Assembly (NCBI GenBank): GCA_024236195.1
Contig: JACKKZ010000008.1
Coordinates: 11,027-75,026, forward strand
Origin: Sphingomonadaceae bacterium
Lineage (GTDB): Bacteria; Pseudomonadota; Alphaproteobacteria; Sphingomonadales; Sphingomonadaceae
Direction: 5' to 3'
Length of the DNA stretch: 64,000 nucleotides
Shown: piece after piece, positions 25,175 through 33,482 of the stretch
Position numbering within the stretch: the first letter of the stretch is position 1
Layout: every line of letters starts with the position of its first letter
Translations under genes and position numbers: made by a program
The notes under the pieces: model-generated
The model's database searches: none
What the model was told of the DNA's origin: nothing
The model's input: the letters and a program-made list of their open reading frames with translations, nothing else

Positions 25175-25731
25175 CAGCCAGTCACTCCCCACAACAGCAC
25201 AGCGGCCAATCCTGCCGCTGCAAAGATGGCGATAGCATAGAACAATCTGCGGGGCAGAATAGTGACATCCACCGGATTGATCCGCACCCCGCGCGGATCG
25301 ACCTGGAACCGGCGCTGGGCGGAGGGCCAGATATCGGCGGGTGGCACTTCACCAAAGGCCTCCTCATAGGCTTTGAGCGTCCCCGCATATTGGTCGTAGA
25401 AACGCGTACGATCATCCACTGTGCCCGTGGTAGGCCCGTGATGCAGCGGCGCGCCGAGCACCTGCGGGCAGAAACGCTCCCAATAATCGCGGGTGTAGGT
25501 GAGGTGGAGGTGCCACGCCTGATCGACCGCGTCAGACGGCGTGACTTCATGCCCGGTAGTCAGCGCGAGGTAGCAGAAGCGCTTGTATTCCCAAACTACC
25601 CGCTCAGCGAAACCGGCGCTCCAGCGATTTTCGCGCGCCAGCCGGGCTGTAAAGGACAGCGGTGCGCCTTCTGGGCCTATGGAATAGCCGGAAAGGGCCT
25701 GCCAGCGGGGATCATCACCTGCGCTGGACAT
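25174..25731 (-). CDS. Glycine-rich-domain-type protein (GRDP-like), partner of the TIGR04222 gene
   Basis: 185 residues. The block DAVDQAWHLHLTYTRDYWERFC is the hallmark of the glycine-rich-domain-containing protein family, which is often encoded next to TIGR04222 proteins. A single C-terminal membrane span (about 160-182) would anchor it. There is no enzyme motif. ATG 25731 fits the conserved start MSSAGDDPRW; the open frame upstream is fortuitous. It lies seven bases after a small membrane protein and overlaps the TIGR04222 gene by four bases. Confidence 0.72.
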   Translation of the reverse strand: MSSAGDDPRWQALSGYSIGPEGAPLSFTARLARENRWSAGFAERVVWEYKRFCYLALTTGHEVTPSDAVDQAWHLHLTYTRDYWERFCPQVLGAPLHHGPTTGTVDDRTRFYDQYAGTLKAYEEAFGEVPPADIWPSAQRRFQVDPRGVRINPVDVTILPRRLFYAIAIFAAAGLAAVLLWGVTG

Positions 25732-25738
25732 GACGCAA

Positions 25739-26086
25739 CTACTCAAATGCGTCCGAGGGCTGACCAGCCCCTCGTTTGGCTTCCCTCGCCCGCAGGAAGA
25801 AATAGGCCGCCGGGAAACCGAGCAGAACAGCAAACATTGCCCCGCCGACAAGAACCGCAAGGATGGCAATGATGCCTTCGGAGGAAAAGCCTGTCTCTGA
25901 GACAAGCGCTGCCAGCGGCACGGTGATTGGCAGGAAACCGGCGAACAATCCGGCCCAGACGGCGCGCAGTTTCCATCGGGTTTGAGGCGTTATTGCCTCC
26001 AGCACGAAAGCGGCACCAATTGCCAATCCGGCGATCAGGGCAACCAGGAAAACAAGCCCGAAGAGCATGGAGAGAACACCAAACAT
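25739..26086 (-). CDS. Small membrane protein of unknown function
   Basis: 115 residues with three strongly hydrophobic segments (about 5-30, 42-65, 72-100) and a charged C-terminal tail. ATG 26086 is three bases after the rimM stop, so it is co-transcribed with rimM. I recognise no family. With the two genes downstream it begins the non-ribosomal insert in the rimM-trmD interval. Confidence 0.65.
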   Translation of the reverse strand: MFGVLSMLFGLVFLVALIAGLAIGAAFVLEAITPQTRWKLRAVWAGLFAGFLPITVPLAALVSETGFSSEGIIAILAVLVGGAMFAVLLGFPAAYFFLRAREAKRGAGQPSDAFE

Positions 26087-26089
26087 CGC

Positions 26090-26611
26090 CTAGATGTCGC
26101 AGAAATCGTCCGAGACTACCAGACGTTCTGCATCCCATTCAGGCACGGCATCAGCGTTCATCGGGATCATGAAGCGCTTGCCCCGTTTGCCGTCCACGCC
26201 GGGGCGTTCGATCTCGACAATGTCCTGCGCGCCGAAATTCTCGACTGCGATCACCGTGCCGAGGTCCTCGCCACTGGTCGAAACGGCGGGCAAGCCGATC
26301 AAATCGGCGTGGTAATATTCGCCCTCTTCCAGTGCCGGTAGCGCGGAGCGTGGGACCGTCAGCGCGGTGCCGCGCAGCTTTTCCGCTTCGTTGCGACCAT
26401 TGATGCCGTCAAAGCGGGCAATTGCCCCGCCCTTTCCGTCATCGCGGACCTTCTTGAGCGTTAGCTGGCCGTCCCCGCCCAAAATGCCGAAGGCGCGGTG
26501 GCCCTTGAGAGCCGCCACGCCTTCGCCAAACAGTTTGAGCCGGACTTCGCCCGCCACCCCATGCGCACCGGTAATGGCCGCGAGCGTGACTTGCTTTTCA
26601 ATCATACTCAT
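26090..26611 (-). CDS. rimM: Ribosome maturation factor RimM
   Basis: 173 residues. The N-terminal domain AAITGAHGVAGEVRLKLF and the C-terminal PRC-barrel (EEGEYYHADLIGL, GTVIAVENFGAQDIVEI, MIPMNADAVPE) are both complete. RimM helps assemble the 30S head and binds S19. ATG 26611 (MSMIEK) and ATG 26605 are both possible. No clear Shine-Dalgarno is present because a family-B repeat ends ten bases upstream. Confidence 0.94.
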   Translation of the reverse strand: MSMIEKQVTLAAITGAHGVAGEVRLKLFGEGVAALKGHRAFGILGGDGQLTLKKVRDDGKGGAIARFDGINGRNEAEKLRGTALTVPRSALPALEEGEYYHADLIGLPAVSTSGEDLGTVIAVENFGAQDIVEIERPGVDGKRGKRFMIPMNADAVPEWDAERLVVSDDFCDI

Positions 26612-26620
26612 AGGTTGCAA

Positions 26621-26736
26621 CCCCTCATCCAACTGCGACTAGGCGCTGCGCGCCAAGTCTCCATATCCTTCTCCCCAGGGGAGAAGGATGGCGTAGCTTG
26701 CTCCAGAAGGAGCTAGCAAAGCCCGGATGAGGGGCT
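26621..26736. repeat. Palindromic repeat family B, copy 1 (inverted), between rpsP and rimM
   Basis: About 115 bp, from CCCCTCATCCAACTGCGACT to CCGGATGAGGGGC. The ends are inverted repeats of each other (CCCTCATCC/GGATGAGGG) and an inner stem CCTTCTCCCC-AGG-GGAGAAGG is present. It matches the copies at 33370 and 58322 in the opposite orientation. Confidence 0.85.
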
Positions 26737-26751
26737 ACGACCTCGATCCCA

Positions 26752-27234
26752 TCAGCCTTCAGTCTGCTCTTCAGCAGCTTCCTCAGCAGCGGCCTCTTCA
26801 GCAGCCGGAGCTTCTTCAGCGGCAGCTTCTTCCACCACTGCTTCTTCAGCCGGTGCAGCGGCTTCTTCTTCCGCAGCCTTGGCAGCTTCGGCAGCTTCAG
26901 CGGCCTTTTCAGCCTTTTCTTCTGCGCGGGCCTTGGCAGCTTCGCCCGGTTCACCCTTCTTCGGGTTGTTGCGGGCAGCGCGTTCGAGGATGCCGGCAGC
27001 ATCGAGGAAGCGGTGGACGCGGTCGGTCGGCTGTGCGCCAACGCTCAGCCAGTGGCGGGCGCGGTCTTCATTGAGCTTCACGCGTTCGCCCGAATCCTTG
27101 GGCAGCATCGGGTTATAGGTGCCGATCTGCTCAAGATACTTGCCGTCACGCGGGCTGCGCGTGTCCGACACGACGATGCGATAGTAAGGACGCTTCTTCG
27201 CGCCACCGCGCGACAGACGAATTGCAACTGCCAT
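26752..27234 (-). CDS. rpsP: 30S ribosomal protein S16 with long Ala/Glu tail
   Basis: 160 residues. The first ~85 are classic S16 (MAVAIRLSRGGAKKRPYYR, GKYLEQIGTYNP, SVGAQPTDRV). The remaining ~70 are a low-complexity Ala/Glu/Lys tail, much longer than in most bacteria but of a kind seen in alphaproteobacteria. Internal trinucleotide repeats (GCTTCTTCAGC type on the plus strand) make this tail prone to length change. It lies in the ffh-rpsP-rimM order, 35 bases after ffh. Confidence 0.95.
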   Translation of the reverse strand: MAVAIRLSRGGAKKRPYYRIVVSDTRSPRDGKYLEQIGTYNPMLPKDSGERVKLNEDRARHWLSVGAQPTDRVHRFLDAAGILERAARNNPKKGEPGEAAKARAEEKAEKAAEAAEAAKAAEEEAAAPAEEAVVEEAAAEEAPAAEEAAAEEAAEEQTEG

Positions 27235-27269
27235 GTTATTCTACCTTTCCAAACAGAAATATCTGAAAA

Positions 27270-28744
27270 TCACTTCTTCTTGTTCATCAAATCCTGCAGT
27301 TCGCGGGATTGCGCCGCCACCGAGACGGGCAAACCGCCCATCCCGCCGCCGCCCATGCCAGCACCGCCACCACCAAGGCCCGGCATGGCAGCACCCATGC
27401 CGCCTTTGCCGAACAGGGCGCCAAGGCCCATGAGCCCGCCCATCTTCTTGATCTGCTTCATCGCGCGGCCCATTTCACGGTGCATCTTGAGGACCTTGTT
27501 CACGTCCTGCACCTGAGTGCCGCTACCTGCTGCCACGCGCTTTCTTGCGCTTGGCATTCATCAATGCCGGATTGGCGCGTTCGCTTGGGCGTCATCGAAC
27601 CGATGATCGCATCCATATGGACCAGCACCTTGTCATCCATGCCGCTGGCCGCCATCGCCGCCTTGGCTTTCTTCATGCCCGGCATCATGCCCGCAAGCAT
27701 GCCCAGGCCGCCCATCTGCTGCATCTGTTTGAGCTGGGTGCGGAGGGTCGTTGAGATCGAACTGGCCCTGGCCATGCGCTTTGGCGAGCGCTTCAGCCTC
27801 TTCTTCCTTGATGACCGTCGCGGCTTTTTCGACCAACGAAACGACATCGCCCATGCCGAGAATGCGATTGGCAACCCGGCCGGTGGAAAGCTTCCAGCGC
27901 ATCCAGCTTTCGCCCGTCCCGGCAAATTTGATCGGCTGGCCGGTGACATGGCGCATGGACAGCGCCGCACCGCCGCGCGCATCGCCATCCATCCGGGTCA
28001 GCACCACGCCGGTCAGCGGGACTTCGCCGCTAAAGCTCTGCGCAACATTGACCGCGTCCTGCCCGGTCAGGCTATCGACCACCAGCAGCACTTCCGTAGG
28101 CGTGGAAACGCTGGCGACAGCCTTCATTTCCGCCATCAGCGCTTCATCGACATGCAGGCGGCCTGCAGTGTCGAGCAGCAGCACATCCACCGCCTGCAAT
28201 TTCGCGCTATCAAGCGCGCGCCTCGCGATTTCGACCGGCTGCTGGCCAGCGACGATTGGCAGGGTTGCGATTCCTGCACCTGCTCGCCCAGCACGGCGAG
28301 CTGCTCCTGCGCGGCGGGGCGATTGACGTCGAGCGAGGCCATCATGGCCTTCTTGCCGTGCTTTTCCTTGATGAACTTGGCGAGCTTAGCAGTGGTGGTC
28401 GTCTTACCGGAACCCTGCAGACCGACCATCATGATCACGACCGGCGGTTTGGCATCCAGCGTCAGGCCCGGCGTCTCTTCACCGCCGAGCATTTCGACCA
28501 GCTCGTCATTGACGATCTTGACGACCTGCTGCCCCGGAGTGACCGAGCGCAGGACTTCTTGCCCGATTGCCTTTCCGTGACTGCATCAATGAAGCGGCGG
28601 ACAACCGGCAGCGCAACATCCGCTTCGAGCAGGGCCACGCGCACTTCGCGCATGGCATCGCGCACATCCTGTTCGGACAGCGCGCCACGGCCTCTTCAGG
28701 CGGTCAAAGACATTGCCGAGCCGGTCGGACAGATTGTCAAACAT
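27270..28744 (-). pseudogene. ffh: Signal recognition particle protein Ffh, broken by at least seven frameshifts (almost surely sequence errors)
   Basis: Read across frames this is a complete SRP54 GTPase of about 490 residues that targets membrane proteins to FtsY and SecYEG. In order: MFDNLSDRLGNVFDRL (ATG 28744), VRVALLEADVALPVVRRFI, GLQGSGKTTTTAKLA (G1), LLLDTAGRLHVDE (G3), GVVLTRMDGDARGGAALS (G4), ILGMGDVVSLVEKA and a Met-rich M domain ending in a Gly/Met tail. Slips occur near 28690, 28570, 28265, 27915/27885, 27752, 27580 and 27548; both gains and losses of one base are needed. Ffh is essential, so a true pseudogene is very unlikely. Confidence 0.88.
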
Positions 28745-28867
28745 CGCCTACTCCAAACACCCTTCCAAAGCACCGCTTCCGGACTAAACGCGAAAACGCC
28801 GGCGAACGAAAACTCGTTGGCCGGCGTGCGAATTTCAAACGTGAAACCCGATTCTTAAACAGTTGAA

Positions 28868-28944
<77 letters not shown>

Positions 28945-29050
28945 GTGCCATTCATGCAATACCCGGCACGGGAGCCGGAGGCCGCCATTTATGGATGGAT
29001 CGGCCTGTTGGCAGGGGGATTTTCACCCCCTCGCAATTTTCTTGGACGAC

Positions 29051-29371
29051 CTAGTTATCATCATCCTTGTCGTCATCAGACGTCTGGACACCGAGGTCGT
29101 CATCGCCGCCGAGATCGACATCATTGTCGGGCAGATCATCATCTTCGTCGATATCGTCGAGATCATCATCGGCCAGTCGGAATCCGCCTCGCCATCTTTC
29201 TTCTTGTCGTCTCTCTTCGAACGGGATCGGCTGTTTCGACTTCAGCACCGGCTCCGGATACCACTCTTCAGCGCATTCGATGCACGTAACCGGCTCGTCA
29301 TTGCCGAGATCATAGAAACGGGTGCCGCATTTCGGGCACGAACGCTTGGTGCCCCACTCTGGCTTGACCAT
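29051..29371 (-). CDS. TIGR02300 family protein (FYDLN acid domain), probably with a short out-of-frame stretch
   Basis: 106 residues. The start VKPEWGTKRSCPKCGTRFYDLG with two CXXC pairs, and the Asp-rich end (DDDLPDNDVDLGGDDDLG), identify this small alphaproteobacterial family of unknown function. Residues 54-65 (RRQEERWRGGFR) look wrong for the family. Shifting frame by one over 29177-29212 gives an acidic DDKKKDGEADSD stretch that fits the rest. I therefore suspect compensating indels there rather than a real variant. ATG 29371 is supported by the conserved N-terminus. Confidence 0.85.
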   Translation of the reverse strand: MVKPEWGTKRSCPKCGTRFYDLGNDEPVTCIECAEEWYPEPVLKSKQPIPFEERRQEERWRGGFRLADDDLDDIDEDDDLPDNDVDLGGDDDLGVQTSDDDKDDDN

Positions 29372-29465
29372 TGCAATTCTCAAAACTGTCCGCCCGAAAA
29401 GGGCAGAACGATAATTCTGTGCTTGATGGGATCGGATTCGTCCTGAATCAAGAGCGCGGCGCGCC

Positions 29466-30854
29466 TTGCCAGAAGCCATTGCCGCTGTCAAAGACGCCGC
29501 GCATTTCTCGCCAATCCAGCGAAAGCCACGCTTCTTGTCCGAACAACCCTCCCCGCACTTTCTCTGCTTCCGGCCCGTTAAAGGGCGCATCCGCGTCCCC
29601 GGCGACAAATCCATCAGCCATCGCTCGATCATGTTCGGCGCGCTGGCGGTGGGTGAAACCCGCGTCACCGGCCTGCTGGAAGGCGAAGATGTGATGGCCA
29701 CCGCCGCCGCCATGCGGGCGATGGGCGCTACGATTGAGAAGCAGGACGAGGAATGGCGCATCCATGGTGTCGGCGTCGGCGGCTTGTTGCAACCCCAGTC
29801 CGCGCTCGACATGGGCAATAGCGGCACCAGCACCCGCCTGCTGATGGGCCTCCTCGCCGGCCATCCGATCAGCGCCAGCTTTGTCGGCGATGCCAGCCTG
29901 TCCAAGCGGCCGATGGGCCGGGTGATCGACCCGCTCAGCCAGATGGGTGCAAGCTTTACCTCCAGCCCCGGCGGTACGTTGCCGCTGATGATGGAGGGCG
30001 CGAACCCCGCCATCCCGATCAGCTACCGCCTGCCCGTCGCCAGTGCGCAGGTGAAAAGCGCGGTGCTGCTCGCCGGTCTCAACACGCCGGGCATCACCAC
30101 GGTGATCGAGCCTGTCCTCACCCGCGACCATAGCGAGCGCATGTTGCGCGGCTTCGGCGCGGTGTTGGAGGTCGGGGAAGAGGCTGGCGAACGCATCATC
30201 CGCATCCATGGCGAAGCCGATTTGCGCCCGCAGGTGATCGAAGTCCCCGGCGATCCTTCCTCCGCGGCCTTCTTCATGGTCGCTGCCAGCATCATTCCGG
30301 GCAGCGAATTGCTGATTGAGAATGTCGGGTTGAACCCCACCCGCGCCGGGCTGGTCACCGTGCTGCGCCAGATGGGTGCGAATATCACCGAACAGAACGC
30401 CCGCGATGTCGGCGGGGAGCCAGTGGCCGATCTGCTGGTCAAACACGCCCCGCTGAAGGGTATCGACGTCGACCCCGCCCTCGCCCCCAGCATGATTGAT
30501 GAATTCCCGGTGCTGTTCGTCGCTGCCGCGCTGGCAGAAGGCCGCACAGTGACCCGCGGGTTGGATGAGCTGCGGGTCAAGGAAAGCGACCGCATCGCCG
30601 TGATGGCCGCCGCCCTCACCGCTGCGGGTGTACGGGTCGAGGAAACCGAAGACGGCCTGATCATCGACGGCACCGGCGGGGAGCACCTGCGCGGCAGTAA
30701 ACGTGCCATCGCCACCCACCTCGACCACCGCATCGCCATGAGCATGGCGGTAGCTGGGCTTGCGTCGAAAGCTGGCGTCCAGATTGACGACACTGCGCCG
30801 ATCAGGACGAGCTTTCCCACTTTTGAAACATTGCTGGACGGGCTTGTCGGATGA
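29466..30854 (+). CDS. aroA: 3-phosphoshikimate 1-carboxyvinyltransferase (EPSP synthase); N-terminus probably frameshifted
   Basis: 462 residues as an open frame from TTG 29466. It joins PEP to shikimate-3-phosphate in the shikimate pathway. Landmarks are RVPGDKSISHRS, LDMGNSGTSTRLLMG, RPMGRVIDPL, PVASAQVKSAVLLAG and DELRVKESDRIAVMA. The ALDMGNSGTSTR form suggests a class II (glyphosate-tolerant type) enzyme. The first ~38 residues are suspect: in the next frame the DNA reads PPRTFSASGPLKG, a normal AroA start, and one extra G near 29582 would join it to GRIRVPGDKS. The true start is therefore uncertain. Coupled to the next ORF by ATGA. Confidence 0.92.
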   Translation: MPEAIAAVKDAAHFSPIQRKPRFLSEQPSPHFLCFRPVKGRIRVPGDKSISHRSIMFGALAVGETRVTGLLEGEDVMATAAAMRAMGATIEKQDEEWRIHGVGVGGLLQPQSALDMGNSGTSTRLLMGLLAGHPISASFVGDASLSKRPMGRVIDPLSQMGASFTSSPGGTLPLMMEGANPAIPISYRLPVASAQVKSAVLLAGLNTPGITTVIEPVLTRDHSERMLRGFGAVLEVGEEAGERIIRIHGEADLRPQVIEVPGDPSSAAFFMVAASIIPGSELLIENVGLNPTRAGLVTVLRQMGANITEQNARDVGGEPVADLLVKHAPLKGIDVDPALAPSMIDEFPVLFVAAALAEGRTVTRGLDELRVKESDRIAVMAAALTAAGVRVEETEDGLIIDGTGGEHLRGSKRAIATHLDHRIAMSMAVAGLASKAGVQIDDTAPIRTSFPTFETLLDGLVG

Positions 30855-31063
30855 ACCGCAAGCGCTGGATCTATTTCCCTCTGATCCTGCTCGTTGCCAT
30901 GGCGATTTCGTTCTGGAATTCAGAATGGAAGATCAATCCTTTTGATGTCGGCGCCCACCTTGTGATTGGGGCGCTTGCGTGCGTGGTCTTGCACTTCAAG
31001 TGGAAAAGGTCTGAGACACCAGCTGCACCGCGACCCAAGGATTTGAAGGACACGTTCTCATGA
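30851..31063 (+). CDS. Small membrane protein between aroA and cmk
   Basis: 70 residues with two hydrophobic segments (about 6-22 and 33-50) and a positively charged tail. It overlaps aroA by ATGA at its start and cmk by ATGA at its end, so it is translated with both. I know no function; the aroA-cmk pair is normally adjacent in proteobacteria, so this is an insertion kept in frame with the translational coupling. Confidence 0.7.
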   Translation: MNRKRWIYFPLILLVAMAISFWNSEWKINPFDVGAHLVIGALACVVLHFKWKRSETPAAPRPKDLKDTFS

Positions 31064-31695
31064 TCATCGCAGTCGACGGACCAACCGCTTCGGGCAAAGG
31101 CACCATCGCCAAGGCGCTCGCGCGGCATTTTGGCTTGCCGCATCTCGATACCGGGCTGCTGTATCGCGCGGTCGGGGCGCAGGTGGTGGCCAATGGCGGG
31201 AACCCGGATGATCCGGCGGACGCGTTGGCGGCCTGTGACTTTCCCGATGGGCTGCTCGACGATCCCGAATTGCGCAGCGAGCATAGCGGCGGGCTGGCGA
31301 GCCGCGTTTCAATCCATCCCGGTGTGCGGCAGGCCCTGTTCGAGCGGCAGCGGGAATTTGCCACCCAGCCTGGCGGCGCAGTGCTCGACGGGCGCGATAT
31401 CGGCACGGTGATTGCGCCGGAAGCCGATGTAAAGTTGTTCATCACCGCCAGCGTGCAGGCGCGCGCCATGCGCCGCTGGCTGGAAATGCAGGGCCGCGAG
31501 ATCGACATCCCGCTGATGGATATCGAGAAGGAAATCGCCGCCCGCGACATGCGCGACATCAACCGCGCTGATGCACCGTTGCGGGCGGCCGAAGGCGCAC
31601 ATGTGCTGGACACGTCTAAGCTCGACAAGGACCAGTCGATCGCTGCGGCACTGGAAGCGGTAAACGCTGCGACAGGGCAAAGCCCCTGCCCTTAG
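31060..31695 (+). CDS. cmk: Cytidylate kinase
   Basis: 211 residues. It phosphorylates CMP/dCMP. The P-loop is at the N-terminus (AVDGPTASGKGTIAKAL), followed by LDTGLLYRAVG, the DGRDIGTVIAPEADVKLF core and an RDxxDxxRADAPL-like ARDMRDINRADAPL lid. Length fits the short bacterial form. It starts inside the previous stop codon. The usual next gene, rpsA, lies 2 kb downstream behind two stress-type genes. Confidence 0.95.
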   Translation: MIIAVDGPTASGKGTIAKALARHFGLPHLDTGLLYRAVGAQVVANGGNPDDPADALAACDFPDGLLDDPELRSEHSGGLASRVSIHPGVRQALFERQREFATQPGGAVLDGRDIGTVIAPEADVKLFITASVQARAMRRWLEMQGREIDIPLMDIEKEIAARDMRDINRADAPLRAAEGAHVLDTSKLDKDQSIAAALEAVNAATGQSPCP

Positions 31696-31839
31696 AGGAG
31701 TAAACACTTTCTGATTATCGCAAATGAATGTGCAAACCTTCCATTGAAGGCAACTTAACCCACCCTTTTCCGCCATTATCGGAAAATTCGATTACATATA
31801 TCCATTAACTTCGCTTCATTCGATTTATAAATTGACTAA

Positions 31840-31888
31840 CTGTCTCTGTGTGATCCGACAACGGGTCCTGACACCACACAGGAGACAG
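31840..31888 (+). promoter_or_regulatory. Hairpin that sequesters the peroxiredoxin Shine-Dalgarno
   Basis: CTGTCTCTGTGTG (31840-31852) pairs with CACACAGGAGACAG (31875-31888) over 13 bp with a single bulged base; the loop can form an inner GATCC/GGGTC stem. The 3' arm contains AGGAG, and ATG 31892 follows three bases later. In RNA this would hide the ribosome-binding site, as in RNA thermometers or other translational switches. The AT-rich region before it (31790-31838) probably holds the promoter. Confidence 0.55.
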
Positions 31889-31891
31889 ACA

Positions 31892-32539
31892 ATGACCGAA
31901 GCCACTATCCAGCCTGCCGGGCCGCGCCTGAATGAACCGGCCCCTGATTTCACCGCTCGCACTACCCATGGCACTCGCAGCCTCGCCGATTACAAGGGCA
32001 AGTGGCTGATCCTGTTCTCGCACCCGGCCGACTTCACCCCGGTTTGCACAACCGAGTTCATGGGCTTTGCCAACCATGCCGATGAATTTGCCAGCCTGAA
32101 TGTCGAACTGCTCGGCCTCTCGATTGACTCGCATTATGCGCATATCGCCTGGATGCGCAGCATTGAGCAAAATTTCGGGGTGAAGATTCCTTTCCCGATC
32201 ATTGAAGACATTTCGATGCAGGTTGCCAGCGCATATGGCATGATCCACCCCGGTGCTTCCGATACGCAGGCCGTGCGCTCGACTTTCTTCATCGACCCGG
32301 ACGGCATCCTGCGCGCCATGGTCCATTACCCGATGAGCAATGGCCGCTCGATCCCTGAATTCATGCGGCTTATAAAGGCAATGCAAACCAGCGATGCCAA
32401 CAAGGTAGCGACGCCCGAAGGATGGCAGCCTGGTGAAAAGGTGATCGTACCTCCGCCGCAGACTGCCGAGGAAGCGGACCTGCGTGCCGAAGAAGGATTT
32501 GAATATACCGACTGGTATTTTTCCAAGAAAGCACTCTGA
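31892..32539 (+). CDS. 1-Cys type peroxiredoxin (Prx6 subfamily)
   Basis: 215 residues. It reduces hydrogen peroxide and organic peroxides in the cytosol. The active-site block is HPADFTPVCTTEF with peroxidatic Cys52 and the PxxxTxxC motif; the conserved Arg is in DTQAVRSTFFIDP. The long C-terminal domain (EGWQPGEKVIVPPPQT, DWYFSKK) marks the Prx6/1-Cys group. Start ATG 31892 follows AGGAGAC. The gene sits between cmk and rpsA but has its own likely promoter and a strong terminator, so it is a separate unit. Confidence 0.93.
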   Translation: MTEATIQPAGPRLNEPAPDFTARTTHGTRSLADYKGKWLILFSHPADFTPVCTTEFMGFANHADEFASLNVELLGLSIDSHYAHIAWMRSIEQNFGVKIPFPIIEDISMQVASAYGMIHPGASDTQAVRSTFFIDPDGILRAMVHYPMSNGRSIPEFMRLIKAMQTSDANKVATPEGWQPGEKVIVPPPQTAEEADLRAEEGFEYTDWYFSKKAL

Positions 32540-32570
32540 CAGGCCCGATTGCCTCGAAGCAGTGCCCTGC

Positions 32571-32617
32571 GGCGCGCGCAGCCACCCTCTCCCCACGGGC
32601 TGCGCGCGCCCTTTTGG
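32571..32617 (+). terminator. Rho-independent terminator after the peroxiredoxin gene
   Basis: Perfect 13-bp arms GGCGCGCGCAGCC/GGCTGCGCGCGCC around a 14-base loop are followed by CTTTTGG, 31 bases after the stop. Confidence 0.85.
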
Positions 32618-32722
32618 TTAGCGATCGCGTTAATTGAAGGATTTGCCAAGTGTCAGCTTGGTGACAGTATATCATGGAAGAGACCCGGCCTGGGGCACCA
32701 GACCAGACGGGAAATCATTGCA

Positions 32723-33346
32723 ATGGAAATTCTGACCACACACTCCACCAAATCCAACAAGCGCGTGCTGCATGTAGCTTTGGCCGGAACACTGGCCCTT
32801 GCCCTTGGCGCTTGCGGTGGTGAACAGGCGACACCGTCGGCCGCATCGAGCAGCATCACTGCCGTTACCACAACGCCGACGCCCACCTCGCCAACCACAC
32901 CAACTCCGCCGCCAACGACAACGCCGCCGCCGACTGCAACCGTGTCTGCCGAGCTGATTGCTGCGCTTAACGCCTCGCTCGACGATGAACGCAAGGCCGA
33001 AGCGACCTATGTTGCGGTGATGGACAAGTTTGGCCCGGTCGCGCCCTTTTCCAACATCATCGAAGCCGAGCGGAAACATGCTGCAATGGTCATCGACCTG
33101 TTCGAGGACCGCAAGCTGGACGTGCCCGCCAATAGCTGGCTTGGCCAAGGCAAGGCGGAAGAAACGCTCGTCGCCAACTGCGTTGTCGGCATCACCGCCG
33201 AAGAAGAAAATATCGAGATGTATGATCGGCTGATCGCAACGCTCAGCCCTGATGATGAGGATGTGAAGCAAGTCTTCCTGGCACTCCAGGCAGCCTCGCG
33301 TGACAAGCATTTGCCGGCCTTCAAGCAATGCGCCGGGGTGATTTAG
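32723..33346 (+). CDS. DUF2202 ferritin-like domain lipoprotein
   Basis: 207 residues. The N-terminus carries a lipobox LALGAC (Cys31) after a hydrophobic stretch, then a Thr/Pro-rich linker of about 45 residues, then a four-helix ferritin-like domain. Metal-ligand-type residues are visible in LDDERKAEATY (Glu), EAERKHAAMVI (ExxH), and AEEENIEMYDRL; a last helix has ASRDKHLPAF. Members probably bind a di-iron or other metal centre, with no proven activity. Next to a peroxiredoxin, a role in oxidative stress at the envelope is plausible (inference). ATG 32723 lies 56 bases after the palindrome TGTCA-N6-TGACA. Confidence 0.82.
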   Translation: MEILTTHSTKSNKRVLHVALAGTLALALGACGGEQATPSAASSSITAVTTTPTPTSPTTPTPPPTTTPPPTATVSAELIAALNASLDDERKAEATYVAVMDKFGPVAPFSNIIEAERKHAAMVIDLFEDRKLDVPANSWLGQGKAEETLVANCVVGITAEEENIEMYDRLIATLSPDDEDVKQVFLALQAASRDKHLPAFKQCAGVI

Positions 33347-33369
33347 GGCATACCATGGAGAGGTCGTAG

Positions 33370-33482
33370 CCCCTCATCCAGCTTCCGCTTGGCGCTGGAC
33401 GCCAAGCTCCAGCATCCTTCTCCCCTGGGAGAAAGATACGAAGATTCATCGCGAAGCGATTAGTCGCAGTTGGATGAGGGGC
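33370..33482. repeat. Palindromic repeat family B, copy 2
   Basis: From CCCTCATCCAGCTTCCGCTT to TAGTCGCAGTTGGATGAGGG, about 113 bp, with inner stems TTGGCGCTGGACGCCAA and CTTCTCCCCTGGGAGAAAG. It lies in the 363-base gap before rpsA. The rest of the gap (33483-33709) is probably the rpsA promoter and leader and includes a GCGCGCGC hairpin at 33522-33547. Confidence 0.85.

Noticed and set aside
32651..32666. TGTCA-N6-TGACA palindrome before the DUF2202 gene
   Set aside because: Only five bases per arm; too weak on its own to call an operator.
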